From positions 620,001 to 684,000 of the forward strand of contig NZ_JAAQOM010000001.1 of NCBI RefSeq assembly GCF_011682055.1: DNA of 64,000 nucleotides. Reading direction: 5' to 3'. The position numbers and the translations under genes were made by a program. This document shows, piece by piece, positions 1-8,635 of the stretch. The notes beneath the pieces are model-generated. The model worked only from the letters and a program-made list of their open reading frames with translations. It did no database searches and was not told where the DNA came from. Source of the stretch: Telluria antibiotica (GTDB lineage Bacteria > Pseudomonadota > Gammaproteobacteria > Burkholderiales > Burkholderiaceae_D). The stretch's first letter is position 1. Every line of letters begins with the position of its first letter.

Positions 1-1894
1 TGATCGTTCCGCCATGGAGTTCAGTCAGACTCTTGACCAGGGCCAGGCCGATCCCCAGTCCTCCCTGGGCACGGTCTGATGTTCTCTCCGCCTGGGTAAA
101 CAGCTCGAAGACTTGCGACTGCAGCTCCACCGGTATACCGATGCCGTTGTCTTCGATCGTTAGCGCCAGCGCATTTGCCTCGACCACCAGTCTCAAGCGA
201 AGGTCGCCGCCTTGCGGTGTATATTTGGCTGCGTTATTGAGGAGGTTGGTGATAATTTGCACCAGGCGCTTCTGGTCCCCCATCACATAGGCTTTCTCCG
301 CCGCCAGATCGAAGTGCAAGTGGTGGCGTTGCGCTTCGATAAATGGCCTGACCTGCTCGACTGCGCTATAAATGATCGATTTCAGGTCCAGCGAGCTTTT
401 TTCGATCCTGACCAGACCCCGGGTTACCCTCGACACGTCCAGCAGGTCGTTGACAAGAGCCGTCATATGCTTGACCTGGCGGGCAATGATCCGGGAAGTC
501 CTTTTGGTCAGCTTGTCGTCCAGGGAAGGCGCCTGCAGAACCTCGGCGGCTGCGGCGATGGGAGCCAGGGGATTTCTCAACTCATGGGCTAGCATCGCCA
601 GGAACTCATCCTTGCGACGGTCTGCAGCGAGCAACCTCTCTTCCGTTTGCTTACGCTCCGTCACGTCGCGCGTCGTGCCCGCGACGGCTTCCACCTGGCC
701 GTCAAGGCCGAGTACCGGCGTGAAAATGTACTCATAGATACGTCGGCCGTTCGTGCCTTCAAACGGTACTTCTCCACGAATGGATCGCTTGCTGGCGATG
801 ACTTGATCGATCTCGCGGTCATGCATGTCCGCGTGCCATGGCTCATAACCGAGCTCCAGGCAGGTCTTTCCAATCGCCTCATCCCAGGTGCGGCCCCACA
901 TCCGCAGCAATACCTTGTTGGCGTAGATAAACCGATGGTCCAGTCCGAAAACATAGGCCAGGTCCGGGGTATTCTCCAGACAGGCTTCGTAGAGCCGGCG
1001 GCGGCGTTCCGATTCCGCGATGACCTTGTCCAGTTCTGCTGCGTTCCTGGCCCGCTCGCTGGCAATCCTGGTTCGTTCAGCGACTTCCCTGATAAACACC
1101 AGTTCTTCAGCCGACCAGTTTTTAACCTGTGCGCCATTGACAAAAATGACCGCAACCAATTTACCTTTTTCGACCACCGGCACATTGACGAATGAGGCCG
1201 CGCTGCGTTCCTTCAAAGCGGTTGCAAAATCTGCAGTACGGCCGTCCTTGTCGACGTCATTGACGACAACGAGCTTCGCTGCCTTCAAGTCATCAATGAA
1301 CGATCCATAATGCCGCAGGTGCAGCGTGCCGGCCAAGCTCTCCACACCCGGGGCATTCCAGTCGCGGACGACGTGCAGTGTTTCGGCAACAGGGTCGATG
1401 GTTCCGTATCCCACCCGGCTTGCGCCCAGTGTCTGCCCCAGGATTTCAGCGGCTCTGTACATGATCTCTTCCGGCCTGCTCAGGTCGCGAAAGATGTCGG
1501 TCAAGTTGACCAGTGCGGTGCGGCGCTCCTCCTCACGCATACGGGCAGTAACATCACGAAAATAAACGGACAACCCGTCTGGAGCCGGATACACATTGAC
1601 GTCATACCACCGGTCGTGATCGGGATAGTAGGAGTTGAATGTCTGGGAGGTGCGCTCTTCGGCCGCTTTTCGATACATCCGTTCGAAGTCGCTTCCCACG
1701 GTACCGGGATACACATCCCATATGCTTTTTCCGAGCAGGTCCTTGGACTCGCATCCGAGTGTCGCGACCGTCTGACGGTTGACATAGGAGAACTCCCAGT
1801 TACTGTTGAGGCTAAAAAAAGCGTCGGTGATGCTGTCCAGGATAGTCTCTGCATCACTTAGCCGGACACGGCTGTCACTTGTTTGATCTTGCAT
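1..1894 (-). CDS. PAS-GAF-PAS sensor histidine kinase, C-terminus cut by window edge
   Basis: The frame is open from an ATG at 1894 down to base 1 (631 codons seen). In order it reads a PAS domain (about residues 15-120), a GAF-like domain (about 130-285), a second PAS domain (about 305-415, ending in the typical 'TTRDVTERK'), a HisKA dimerisation helix with the phospho-acceptor His437 in 'AMLAHELRNPLAP', and a HATPase_c domain with N-box 'NLLNNAAKYT' and G-box 'GLGIGLALVKSL'. There is no transmembrane segment, so it should be a cytoplasmic sensor of redox, light or ligand. A receiver domain may follow outside the window. Its partner regulator is not visible. Confidence 0.85.
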   Translation of the reverse strand, partial: MQDQTSDSRVRLSDAETILDSITDAFFSLNSNWEFSYVNRQTVATLGCESKDLLGKSIWDVYPGTVGSDFERMYRKAAEERTSQTFNSYYPDHDRWYDVNVYPAPDGLSVYFRDVTARMREEERRTALVNLTDIFRDLSRPEEIMYRAAEILGQTLGASRVGYGTIDPVAETLHVVRDWNAPGVESLAGTLHLRHYGSFIDDLKAAKLVVVNDVDKDGRTADFATALKERSAASFVNVPVVEKGKLVAVIFVNGAQVKNWSAEELVFIREVAERTRIASERARNAAELDKVIAESERRRRLYEACLENTPDLAYVFGLDHRFIYANKVLLRMWGRTWDEAIGKTCLELGYEPWHADMHDREIDQVIASKRSIRGEVPFEGTNGRRIYEYIFTPVLGLDGQVEAVAGTTRDVTERKQTEERLLAADRRKDEFLAMLAHELRNPLAPIAAAAEVLQAPSLDDKLTKRTSRIIARQVKHMTALVNDLLDVSRVTRGLVRIEKSSLDLKSIIYSAVEQVRPFIEAQRHHLHFDLAAEKAYVMGDQKRLVQIITNLLNNAAKYTPQGGDLRLRLVVEANALALTIEDNGIGIPVELQSQVFELFTQAERTSDRAQGGLGIGLALVKSLTELHGGTI

Positions 1895-2073
1895 TCAACG
1901 AATTCTCAATGGGATACGACCCAGAGTGTAAAGGTTTTCAGCCTGGCGAGCAGGTCGGGAAGTAGCGTGCCCTCCACGAACCGTCGCGACGACCGTTGCG
2001 GGGCCAAGGCAGTCGATTCCCAAATTGTCGGTTAGAATTTATAAACCCACGATCTCATTTTTCATCCTTCGAC

Positions 2074-3192
2074 ATGCCAGCCTCCGACCCGACCTTTAAA
2101 ATCACGCCATCGACCACCCGCCTCGCTGCAGCAGAACGCGAGAAAGAGCTGAAGGCCATTCAGTTCGGTCGCGTGTTCACCGATCACATGGCAGTGGTCA
2201 ACTATCGTAACGGCACCTGGCAGGATGGCGAAGTGAAGGCATATGCTGCGATTCCGCTGTCGCCAGCCGCGTCGGTACTGCATTATGGACAGGCGATTTT
2301 CGAAGGCTTCAAGGCCTACCGCCAGCCGGACGGATCGGTCAGCATGTTCCGCCCCGACGAGAACTGGAACCGCTTCAATCGCAGCGCACGGCGCCTGGCC
2401 ATGCCGGCGATCCCGAAAGACCTGTTCATCGGCGCAAGCGAAGCGCTGGTGGCGATTGACGAAGCCTGGGTACCCTCCGGCCCGGGAGAGAGCCTGTACC
2501 TGCGGCCTTTTATGATTGCCACGGACCCTTACCTCGGCGTGCGTCCATCCGAAACGTATATGTTCCTCGTGATCGCCTCGCCGGCCGGTGAGTACTTCCC
2601 GCAAGGGCTCAAACCCGTCAGTGTCTGGGTCAGCAAGGATTACGTACGCGCCGCGCCGGGCGGCACGGGCGAAGCGAAGTGTGCGGGTAACTATGCGGCC
2701 AGTCTGCTGGCGCAGGCGGAAGCCAAGGACCAGGGTTGCGACCAGGTGATTTGGCTGGACGCGATCGAACGCGAAATCATCGAGGAAATGGGCGGCATGA
2801 ACCTGTTTTTCGTGTACCGACAACATGGCGAACCGGTCGTCGTGACGCCCGCGCTGACCGGTACGCTGCTCGCCGGGATAACGCGGTCGACCCTGCTGGA
2901 CCTTGCCGCCGATCTCGGATTGAAAGCCGAAGAACGCAGGCTCCGGCTGACCGATGTACTGCAGGATATCGCGTCTGGCGCAATCTCCGAGGTGTTCGCC
3001 TGCGGTACGGCGGCCGTGATCACGCCGGTGGGCGAAATCAAGGGCCGCGGCTTCGCACAGGTCGTCAATGATGGTGGCAACGGCCCGGTCGCCATGGCCC
3101 TGCGCGATGCCCTGCTCGGCATCCAGCGTGGCACGGCGCCCGACAAGCATGGCTGGATGCATGCGGTGCCGCTCGGCTCCGCTCCACGATAA
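2074..3192 (+). CDS. ilvE: Branched-chain amino acid aminotransferase
   Basis: This is a fold-type IV PLP enzyme that interconverts Leu, Ile and Val with their 2-oxo acids using glutamate/2-oxoglutarate. The PLP lysine is in 'GEAKCAGNYAAS' and the class IV signature is 'SEVFACGTAAVITPVGE'. Length (372 aa) and motifs fit the longer, eukaryote-like BCAT group, not the roughly 310-aa E. coli IlvE type. The frame is open upstream to 1996, but the ATG at 2074 ('MPASDPTFKI') is the natural start because homologues begin about there. No good Shine-Dalgarno is visible. The gene stands alone and is transcribed away from the kinase on its left. Confidence 0.93.
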   Translation: MPASDPTFKITPSTTRLAAAEREKELKAIQFGRVFTDHMAVVNYRNGTWQDGEVKAYAAIPLSPAASVLHYGQAIFEGFKAYRQPDGSVSMFRPDENWNRFNRSARRLAMPAIPKDLFIGASEALVAIDEAWVPSGPGESLYLRPFMIATDPYLGVRPSETYMFLVIASPAGEYFPQGLKPVSVWVSKDYVRAAPGGTGEAKCAGNYAASLLAQAEAKDQGCDQVIWLDAIEREIIEEMGGMNLFFVYRQHGEPVVVTPALTGTLLAGITRSTLLDLAADLGLKAEERRLRLTDVLQDIASGAISEVFACGTAAVITPVGEIKGRGFAQVVNDGGNGPVAMALRDALLGIQRGTAPDKHGWMHAVPLGSAPR

Positions 3193-3223
3193 GCTGGCCG
3201 GCGATGCCGGCGGTTCGGCCAGC
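3193..3223 (+). terminator. Stem-loop directly after ilvE
   Basis: Perfect 8-bp arms GCTGGCCG (3193-3200) and CGGCCAGC (3216-3223) begin at the base after the ilvE stop codon. There is no T-run, so it may be an mRNA 3' stabilising hairpin or a Rho-associated structure instead of a classic terminator. Confidence 0.4.
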
Positions 3224-3387
3224 GCATGTGGGAGCGTGCGGCAGTCGTTCCGCCGGGTACAGTGCTCATGGTCGGTGCCGTGACGACCTCGCCGGGATCA
3301 GTCCCGGGACACTATCTCACTCCGCATGCGAACCATGCACAGGAACGTTCGCATCCTTATCACTCGAAAGGCGAACGAACTTTCAGC

Positions 3388-3415
3388 TTGACAGGCCGAC
3401 CCGGTGCGCTACGCT
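3388..3415 (+). promoter_or_regulatory. Candidate sigma-70 promoter
   Basis: A perfect -35 TTGACA (3388-3393) is followed after 16 bp by TACGCT (3410-3415), a weak -10. It lies about 35 bp upstream of a small reading frame that has its own ribosome-binding site. The rest of the ilvE-to-EAL gap (3224-3387 and 3641-3780) shows nothing recognisable. Confidence 0.35.
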
Positions 3416-3448
3416 ACAAATACGATATAACTACACGGTGGAGACAAG

Positions 3449-3640
3449 ATGGATCCGGTCATGTCGAGCGTCACCCTCCCAATGCCGCCCGTGCCGTCTG
3501 TGGCCATACCACCTACACAACCATCCTCCGATGTCGCCTTGCCCCTTGGCGCAATGGATCCGGATGAGCAAAAGCAAGGCCATGTGCCGGGCTCCTGGAC
3601 CGGTCCATATGACTTTGCATTGATCAACCTGTTACCTTAG
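3449..3640 (+). CDS. Small hypothetical protein, 63 aa
   Basis: The frame starts at an ATG preceded by 'GGAGACAAG', a good Shine-Dalgarno, and a consensus -35 lies upstream. The product is rich in Pro, Val and Ser at the N-terminus, with no signal peptide, membrane segment or cysteine. I do not recognise the family. The supporting evidence is the promoter and ribosome-binding site only; the codon bias is ordinary, so it may be spurious. Confidence 0.35.
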   Translation: MDPVMSSVTLPMPPVPSVAIPPTQPSSDVALPLGAMDPDEQKQGHVPGSWTGPYDFALINLLP

Positions 3641-3780
3641 CGCGCCGATAGCCCCTCCACCACGCCGTCGGACGTTCGCGGTGTAGACTCCCTGACGAAT
3701 TCCAGTTCCGAAAAGCAAACCAGGTATCGCACAACGCTGCCCGGTTATCGACGCCTGGCCAGCCAGATTCAGATGAGGTC

Positions 3781-4098
3781 TTACAGGCGCTCGAACTCGG
3801 CGATTGGAAGCGGCCGACCCAGCGGGAATCCCTGCATCGAGAAACAGCCGCCGTGGATCAGGAAACTGCGCTGGGCCTCATCCTCGACGCCTTCGACCAC
3901 GATATCGAGCTTGAGCTTGCCCGTCAGCAGGATGATCGCCTCCACGACGGGCACCGATTCGGGATTGGTGCCAACGTCGCGCATGAAGGAATGGCCGGTC
4001 CCTACCTCGTCGAGCGAAAAGCAGATGCCATACGCGCGCAGCTCGTGCATGCGCTCGGTGCTCTCCAGTGTGTCTTCGGCGAACGCGCTTTCCGTCAA
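3781..4098 (-). pseudogene. EAL-domain phosphodiesterase remnant (C-terminal third only)
   Basis: About 105 codons match the end of an EAL (c-di-GMP phosphodiesterase) domain: 'LTESAF', 'SLDEVGTGHS' (for DDFGTGYSS), 'VVEGVEDEAQ' (for AEGVET) and 'GFPLGRPLPIAEFERL'. The catalytic E-A-L and N residues and everything before 'TES' are missing. The segment carrying the KID lysine is also deleted between 'GTGHS' and 'RDVGTNP'. The frame stays open further upstream only because it runs antisense to the porin remnant. It cannot be an active enzyme. Confidence 0.8.
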
Positions 4099-4119
4099 TC
4101 CCCCCTTCACCCGCTTCCA

Positions 4120-5076
4120 GAGGATGATCCATTCACCCTCACCTGGGCCGATACCGACGACGCCCAGTTCGCACGCGCCGGCCAGGCCAGCGGCGCCGGC
4201 AAGTCGCCGCGCACCGGTGTCGACTCCAACCTCGGCCTGCAGGCCGACTACCGCGTCAACGACTGGCTGTCGCTGACCGGTCAAGGCTTGGTCAGCAAGG
4301 ATGGCGCGGACGACTATGGCGCTGACCTCAGCTGGGCATTCGCGAAGGTCAAGCTGTCGGATCAATGGAGCGTGCGTGTTGGCCGCGTCGGCATGCCCGT
4401 TTTCATGATCTCGGACTACCGTCATGTGGGCTACGCTAACACGATGCTGCGCCCCGCACAGGAAGTGTATAACCAGATCCCGGTCAGCCACCTGGACGGC
4501 GGGGATATCACGTGGCAGCAGAACTATGGCGACACGAGCGTCAGCGCGTCGTTCTCCGTGGGTCGCAACAAGACCGACCAGGCGACCATCACGAGCGAAC
4601 ATGCAGTGAACTTCGTCATCGAGCATGGCCCGCTCACCTTGCGCGCCGGTCAGGTGGACGGCAAGCTGACCCTCACCGTTCCCGTAACGCTCCCGGGCGG
4701 CAAGACCTCGATGGTCACGCTGCCGGCACGCAGGGTGTGGTTTGACTCGGCAGGCGCGATGCTGGACTGGAACAATATTGTGCTGCAGACCGAAGTGGCG
4801 AAGACCCACGGCCTCGTCGGCATTTCGCGCTCGTGGTATGCAATGGCCGGCTACCGCTTCGGCAAGGTGCTGCCCTACTACAACCACAGCTCCACGACTG
4901 GCGTGTCGGCACAAAGCACCAACAGCATAGGTATGCGCTGGGATGCGTTCCGCTCGGCCGACATCAAGGTCCAGATCGACCGTGTCGATCCGCAAACCAC
5001 CGGCTTTTTCGTGAACGCCAAGCCGGGTTTCCGCGGCCCCGTCACCGTCGGCGCCGTCGCCATCGATTTCGTGTTT
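4120..5076 (+). pseudogene. Outer-membrane porin-like protein, 5'-truncated and lacking its own stop
   Basis: The frame carries most of a beta-barrel protein ('ADTDDAQFARAGQASGAG', 'DSNLGLQADYRVNDWLSL', 'GRVGMPVFMISDYRHVGY') and ends with 'AVAIDFVF', a typical terminal strand with C-terminal Phe. No signal peptide or first strand precedes it: upstream the same frame is antisense to the EAL remnant. At 5077-5079, where a stop is expected, the codon is TAT, so the frame runs on to 5379 through the next gene. Related porins usually precede a PstS-like protein, as here. Low confidence that any product is exported. Confidence 0.75.
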
Positions 5077-5089
5077 TATGGAAGGTTTC

Positions 5090-5497
5090 ATGACCAACAA
5101 CATCAAGGCCCTGATGGCCACAATCCTCCTCGCCGCATGCGCGCCCGCCCGGGCCGAAGTGGTCGTCATCGTCAATCCGAAGGCGGCGGACGCCAGCATG
5201 TCGCGCGACCAGGTCGCCCAGGTCTTCCTGGGCAAGTCGACATCCATGACGCCGGTCGACCAGCCCGAAAGCGCGGCCATCCGCGCCGAGTTCTACAAGA
5301 AAGTGACCGACAAGGAACCGTCCCAGGTGAAGGTCCTGTGGTCGAAGCTGGTCTTTACCGGCAAGGCCACGATGCCTAAGGAAGTGGCCGACAGCGCGGC
5401 CGTCAAGAAGGCGGTCGCTGCCGACCCGAAGGCCATCGGCTACATCGAGAAGGGCGCGCTCGACGCGTCCGTCAAGGCGGTGTTCACGGCGCCATAA
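5090..5497 (+). CDS. Small PstS-like phosphate-binding periplasmic protein
   Basis: This 135-aa protein has an N-terminal signal peptide ('MTNNIKALMATILLAACAPARA') and the pattern of short PBP2-like phosphate ABC substrate-binding proteins: 'VVIVNPKAADASMSRDQVAQVFLGK' early, then 'KVLWSKLVFTGKA' and 'IGYIEKGALD'. It is about half the length of a true PstS and no pstCAB genes are near, so transport is unlikely; such proteins usually accompany a porin. I chose the ATG at 5090 because GGAAGG lies just upstream. A further ATG at 5078 is in frame. The gene looks intact although the porin before it is broken. Confidence 0.75.
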   Translation: MTNNIKALMATILLAACAPARAEVVVIVNPKAADASMSRDQVAQVFLGKSTSMTPVDQPESAAIRAEFYKKVTDKEPSQVKVLWSKLVFTGKATMPKEVADSAAVKKAVAADPKAIGYIEKGALDASVKAVFTAP

Positions 5498-5501
5498 GCA
5501 C

Positions 5502-7028
5502 TTACCGTTGCTGACCGTCGCACGGGTGCCTGCGGATCGCTTCGATGAAGTCGGCGTGCGCGGGCATCACGTCGACGCACTGCCCGATGACGCCGGCAAT
5601 GTCGCCGAGGTAGCCGGCCACCTCGTGTTCCGCCTGCACGTCGGCCAGCGGATGATAGCCGCCGGCCGCAATCCCCTGCCCTTCCAGCACCTGCAGCCAC
5701 GCGACCTCCGAAAACAACTCGTTCCCTTCGCGGACGATGCGGCCGCGCGAGCGGTACAGGTCGGTCTTTGCCTGCAGCGTGTCCGGTACGGCCATCGTGC
5801 GCACGTAATCCCAGAACGGCGTATCGGCCCGCGTCGTCGCGTGATAGTGCAGGATCAGGAAATCGCGGATGCGTTCCGCCTCGAACGCGCCCTGGCGGTT
5901 GAATTCGTCGATGTCGCGCTGCTGGAACGCGGCGTCGGGGAAGAAATCCAGCAGGCGCGCGATGGCGGTCTGGATCATGTGGATCGACGTCGACTCCAAC
6001 GGTTCCAGGAAACCGCCAGACAGGCCAATCGCGACCACGTTCTTCACCCACGACTTCTCGCGCCGCCCGGCGCGGAACTTGACGAGCCGCGGTTCACCGA
6101 GCGGCGCGCCGTCGAGGTTATCCATCAGGATGGCCCGCGCGCTGGCGTCGTCCATGAAGCGGCTCGCGTACACGTGGCCGTTGCCGGTGCGGTGCTGCAG
6201 CCCGATGCGCCACTGCCAGCCGGCCGGGCGCGCCGTCGCGATCGTGTACGGCGGCAGCGCACTCGTCTTCGCGCATGGCACCGCCCAGGCGCGGTCGCAT
6301 GGCAGCCAGCGGTTCCAGTCCTCGAACGGCACGCCCATCGCGTCGCCGATCAGCAGCGCGCGCATGCCCGAGCAGTCGATGAACAAATCGCCCTCCACCA
6401 CGGCACCGCCGTCCAGCCGCAACGCACGCACATGTCCGTCCTCGGGCCGCAGCAGGGTCTCGGCGACGCGTCCCTCGGTGCGGACGACGCCCAGCCGCTC
6501 GCCGTATTCCCGCAGGTAGCGCGCGTACAGGCCGGCGTCGATGTGGAACGCATGCGTGATGTCGGCCAGGGGCGAATTGCCGTGCGACGGGTCGGCGCGC
6601 ATGAAGCGGTGCGCGCGCGCGGCCATCTGGTTGATCGAATAGGCGGCCAGGCCCCCGCCCTTGCCCGCCTGCCGCATGCGCAGCCAGTACTGGTAGAACG
6701 GCAGCGTGGCGAGATCCTGCCCGAAGCGGCCGAAGCCGTGCATGTAGAGCTCGCCGATGGCGCCCCAGTCGCGGAACTCGATGCCCAGCTTGAACGTGGC
6801 GCCCGTGGCGCGCACGAACTCGTCCTCGTCGATGCCCAGCGCGGTGTTGAAGCGGCGGATCATCGGGATCGTCGACTCGCCGACGCCGATGGTGCCGATC
6901 GCATCCGACTCGACGAGCTGGAGCGCGATCCGGCCGTCCAGCGCGCGCGCGAGCGCGGCCGCGGTCATCCAGCCGGCCGTGCCGCCGCCCAGGATGACGA
7001 TCCGACGCAGCGGGGTTTGCGCGCTCAT
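5502..7028 (-). CDS. FAD-dependent halogenase (tryptophan halogenase family) of a carbohydrate locus
   Basis: Length is 508 aa. It has the FAD-binding 'GGGTAGW' (residues 14-20), 'VGESTIPMIRRFN', the catalytic lysine of flavin halogenases at Lys80 in 'GATFKLGIEF', and the conserved 'GLSGGFLEPLESTSIH'. The family signature WxWxIP reads 'WQWRIG' at 271-276, so the Pro is Gly. The family halogenates indoles using FADH2 and a chloride- or bromide-derived hypohalous acid. Members beside TonB receptors and glycosidases have unclear substrates. The start ATG overlaps the amylase stop (ATGA), so the two are translationally coupled and form an operon. Confidence 0.85.
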   Translation of the reverse strand: MSAQTPLRRIVILGGGTAGWMTAAALARALDGRIALQLVESDAIGTIGVGESTIPMIRRFNTALGIDEDEFVRATGATFKLGIEFRDWGAIGELYMHGFGRFGQDLATLPFYQYWLRMRQAGKGGGLAAYSINQMAARAHRFMRADPSHGNSPLADITHAFHIDAGLYARYLREYGERLGVVRTEGRVAETLLRPEDGHVRALRLDGGAVVEGDLFIDCSGMRALLIGDAMGVPFEDWNRWLPCDRAWAVPCAKTSALPPYTIATARPAGWQWRIGLQHRTGNGHVYASRFMDDASARAILMDNLDGAPLGEPRLVKFRAGRREKSWVKNVVAIGLSGGFLEPLESTSIHMIQTAIARLLDFFPDAAFQQRDIDEFNRQGAFEAERIRDFLILHYHATTRADTPFWDYVRTMAVPDTLQAKTDLYRSRGRIVREGNELFSEVAWLQVLEGQGIAAGGYHPLADVQAEHEVAGYLGDIAGVIGQCVDVMPAHADFIEAIRRHPCDGQQR

Positions 7029-8395
7029 TTGACCAGCACCCGGTAGCTCCACGGCGCCATCTCGAAGCGGGTGGCGGCGTTCACGGTCACCGTCTCGCCC
7101 GTGGCGAAGTCGCGGTACGTGCCGTGGTGGAGCGTTTTACCGAACGTCGCCGCCGCCGGTTGCGCCGACAGGTTCAGGGCGACGAACACCTTGTCCTTCG
7201 CATTGGCGCGGACGAAGCTGAACACCTGTTTCGGCACGTCGTTCGGCACCTGGTCCATCACGGCGCCGTACTCGCCGTTCCACAGCGCGCTGTTGGTCTT
7301 CTTCAGCGCCAGCAGTTTCTTGTACAGGTCCGTGTAGGGCGATGCCTTCCACTCGATGGGGTCGCGGTCGAAGAACGCGAGACGCTTGCGGTTGCCGGCC
7401 TCCTGGCCGTTGTACACGAGCGGCATGCCCTCGCTGACGAAGCTGAATACGATGGCCGCGTCGACCGCGCCGCCGAAGATCTCGAACTCGGTGCCGTCCC
7501 ACGCGTTCTTGTCGTGGTTGGTGGTGTACAACATGCGGTAGGCCTGGCGCGGATAGAACTTGCGGTTCCAGGCGTAGTAGGAATACAGCGCGGTCGCGTC
7601 GCGCTTGCCCTTGGCGATGTCGTGCAGCGTGTCCCACCAGCTCCACGCATAGGTGGCGTCGAACGCATCGCGGTGCATGTCTCGGCTTTCCCATTCGGCG
7701 AGCATGAACACCGGCTTGACCCCGCGCAGTTCGCGGGCGGCGTTGTCCCAGAAGTCTTGCGGCACCAGCCCCGCAGCGTCGGCGCGGAAGCCGTCGATCC
7801 CGACCTCCTTCACCCAGTAGACCATCGCTTCCGTCATGTAGCGGCGCAGCGCCGGCTTGCCGTAGTCGAGGTCCACGATGTCGTCCCAGTCGTACCACGG
7901 CGTCGGCTGCGGCTTGCCCTCGCTGTCGCGCACGTACCAGTCCGGGTGGCTGGCGCGCAGCACGTTGTCCCACGAGGTGTGGTTGCCGACCCAGTCGATG
8001 ATGACGTGCATGCCGAGCGCGTGCGCGCGGTCGACGAAGCGGCGGAAATCGGCCAGCGTGCCGAATTCCGGATTCACGGCGCGATAGTCGCGCACCGCGT
8101 ACGGACTGCCCAGCGCGCCCTTGCGCTTGAATTCACCCACCGGGTGGATCGGCATCAGCCACAGGATATCCACGCCGAGTTCCTTCAGGCGCGGCAGCTG
8201 CGCCGTGGCGGCGTTGAACGTGCCTTCGGGCGTGAACTGGCGAGTGTTGATCTGGTAGATGCTGGCGTTTTTCGTCCAGTCGGCATGGCGGAACTGGACG
8301 TATTCCCTGGGCTCGTAGGGGGCCGCCGCGTGGGCCGTTGCCGCCGCGGCGCCGATGATCGAGGCCAGCAGGATGCGCGCGAGTGAATATTTCAT
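7025..8395 (-). CDS. Secreted GH13 alpha-amylase family glycosidase
   Basis: A signal peptide ('MKYSLARILLASIIGAAAATAHA') precedes a (beta/alpha)8 GH13 domain. Visible motifs are region I 'IDWVGNHTSWD' (about 133-143), region II 'GFRADAA' with nucleophile Asp206, region III 'LAEWE' with acid/base Glu234, and region IV 'TTNHD' with Asp295. A short beta domain ends with 'YRVLVK'. It should hydrolyse alpha-1,4-glucan or maltodextrins in the periplasm or outside the cell. I chose the ATG at 8395, not the upstream in-frame start, because the signal peptide begins there. It is the first gene of an operon with the halogenase, and a candidate operator lies about 105 bp upstream. Confidence 0.92.
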   Translation of the reverse strand: MKYSLARILLASIIGAAAATAHAAAPYEPREYVQFRHADWTKNASIYQINTRQFTPEGTFNAATAQLPRLKELGVDILWLMPIHPVGEFKRKGALGSPYAVRDYRAVNPEFGTLADFRRFVDRAHALGMHVIIDWVGNHTSWDNVLRASHPDWYVRDSEGKPQPTPWYDWDDIVDLDYGKPALRRYMTEAMVYWVKEVGIDGFRADAAGLVPQDFWDNAARELRGVKPVFMLAEWESRDMHRDAFDATYAWSWWDTLHDIAKGKRDATALYSYYAWNRKFYPRQAYRMLYTTNHDKNAWDGTEFEIFGGAVDAAIVFSFVSEGMPLVYNGQEAGNRKRLAFFDRDPIEWKASPYTDLYKKLLALKKTNSALWNGEYGAVMDQVPNDVPKQVFSFVRANAKDKVFVALNLSAQPAAATFGKTLHHGTYRDFATGETVTVNAATRFEMAPWSYRVLVK

Positions 8396-8497
8396 GGATG
8401 TCGATCGAAAAAAACGGACCCGCGCAAGCGCAGGTCCCAAGAGGAGAAACACGGTAGCGCATCCTCCGCCATGCCGGACGTTGGGTCAACGGCACCG

Positions 8498-8525
8498 CTA
8501 AACCCAGTCTTAAGATTCGGGTCCG
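8498..8525. promoter_or_regulatory. Candidate response-regulator box upstream of the amylase operon
   Basis: The site is CTAAAC-N5-CTTAAGATTCGG (8498-8520). It has the YTTAAK-N5-YTTAAK layout known for PmrA/BasR-type OmpR regulators. It is close in sequence (22 of 28 bases by eye) to the site at 17478-17505 upstream of the GH97 gene, and both sit about 90-115 bp upstream of their gene. Confidence 0.55.
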
Positions 8526-8573
8526 CAGCACACTGGCGTGCGTTCACAAGACGAATGTTGCAATCGCGCACTC

Positions 8574-8595
8574 ATAAACACAATCTTAAGATTGG
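8574..8595. promoter_or_regulatory. Candidate autoregulatory box upstream of the response regulator
   Basis: ATAAAC-N5-CTTAAGATTGG lies about 40 bp upstream of the regulator start codon and has the same half-site spacing as the box at 8498. A possible -10 TACACT (8624-8629) follows only a few bases before the ATG, which would place transcription start at or near the start codon. Confidence 0.5.
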
Positions 8596-8635
8596 CCGTG
8601 GCAGCGGAACGATACGCCGCTGCTACACTCGACGC

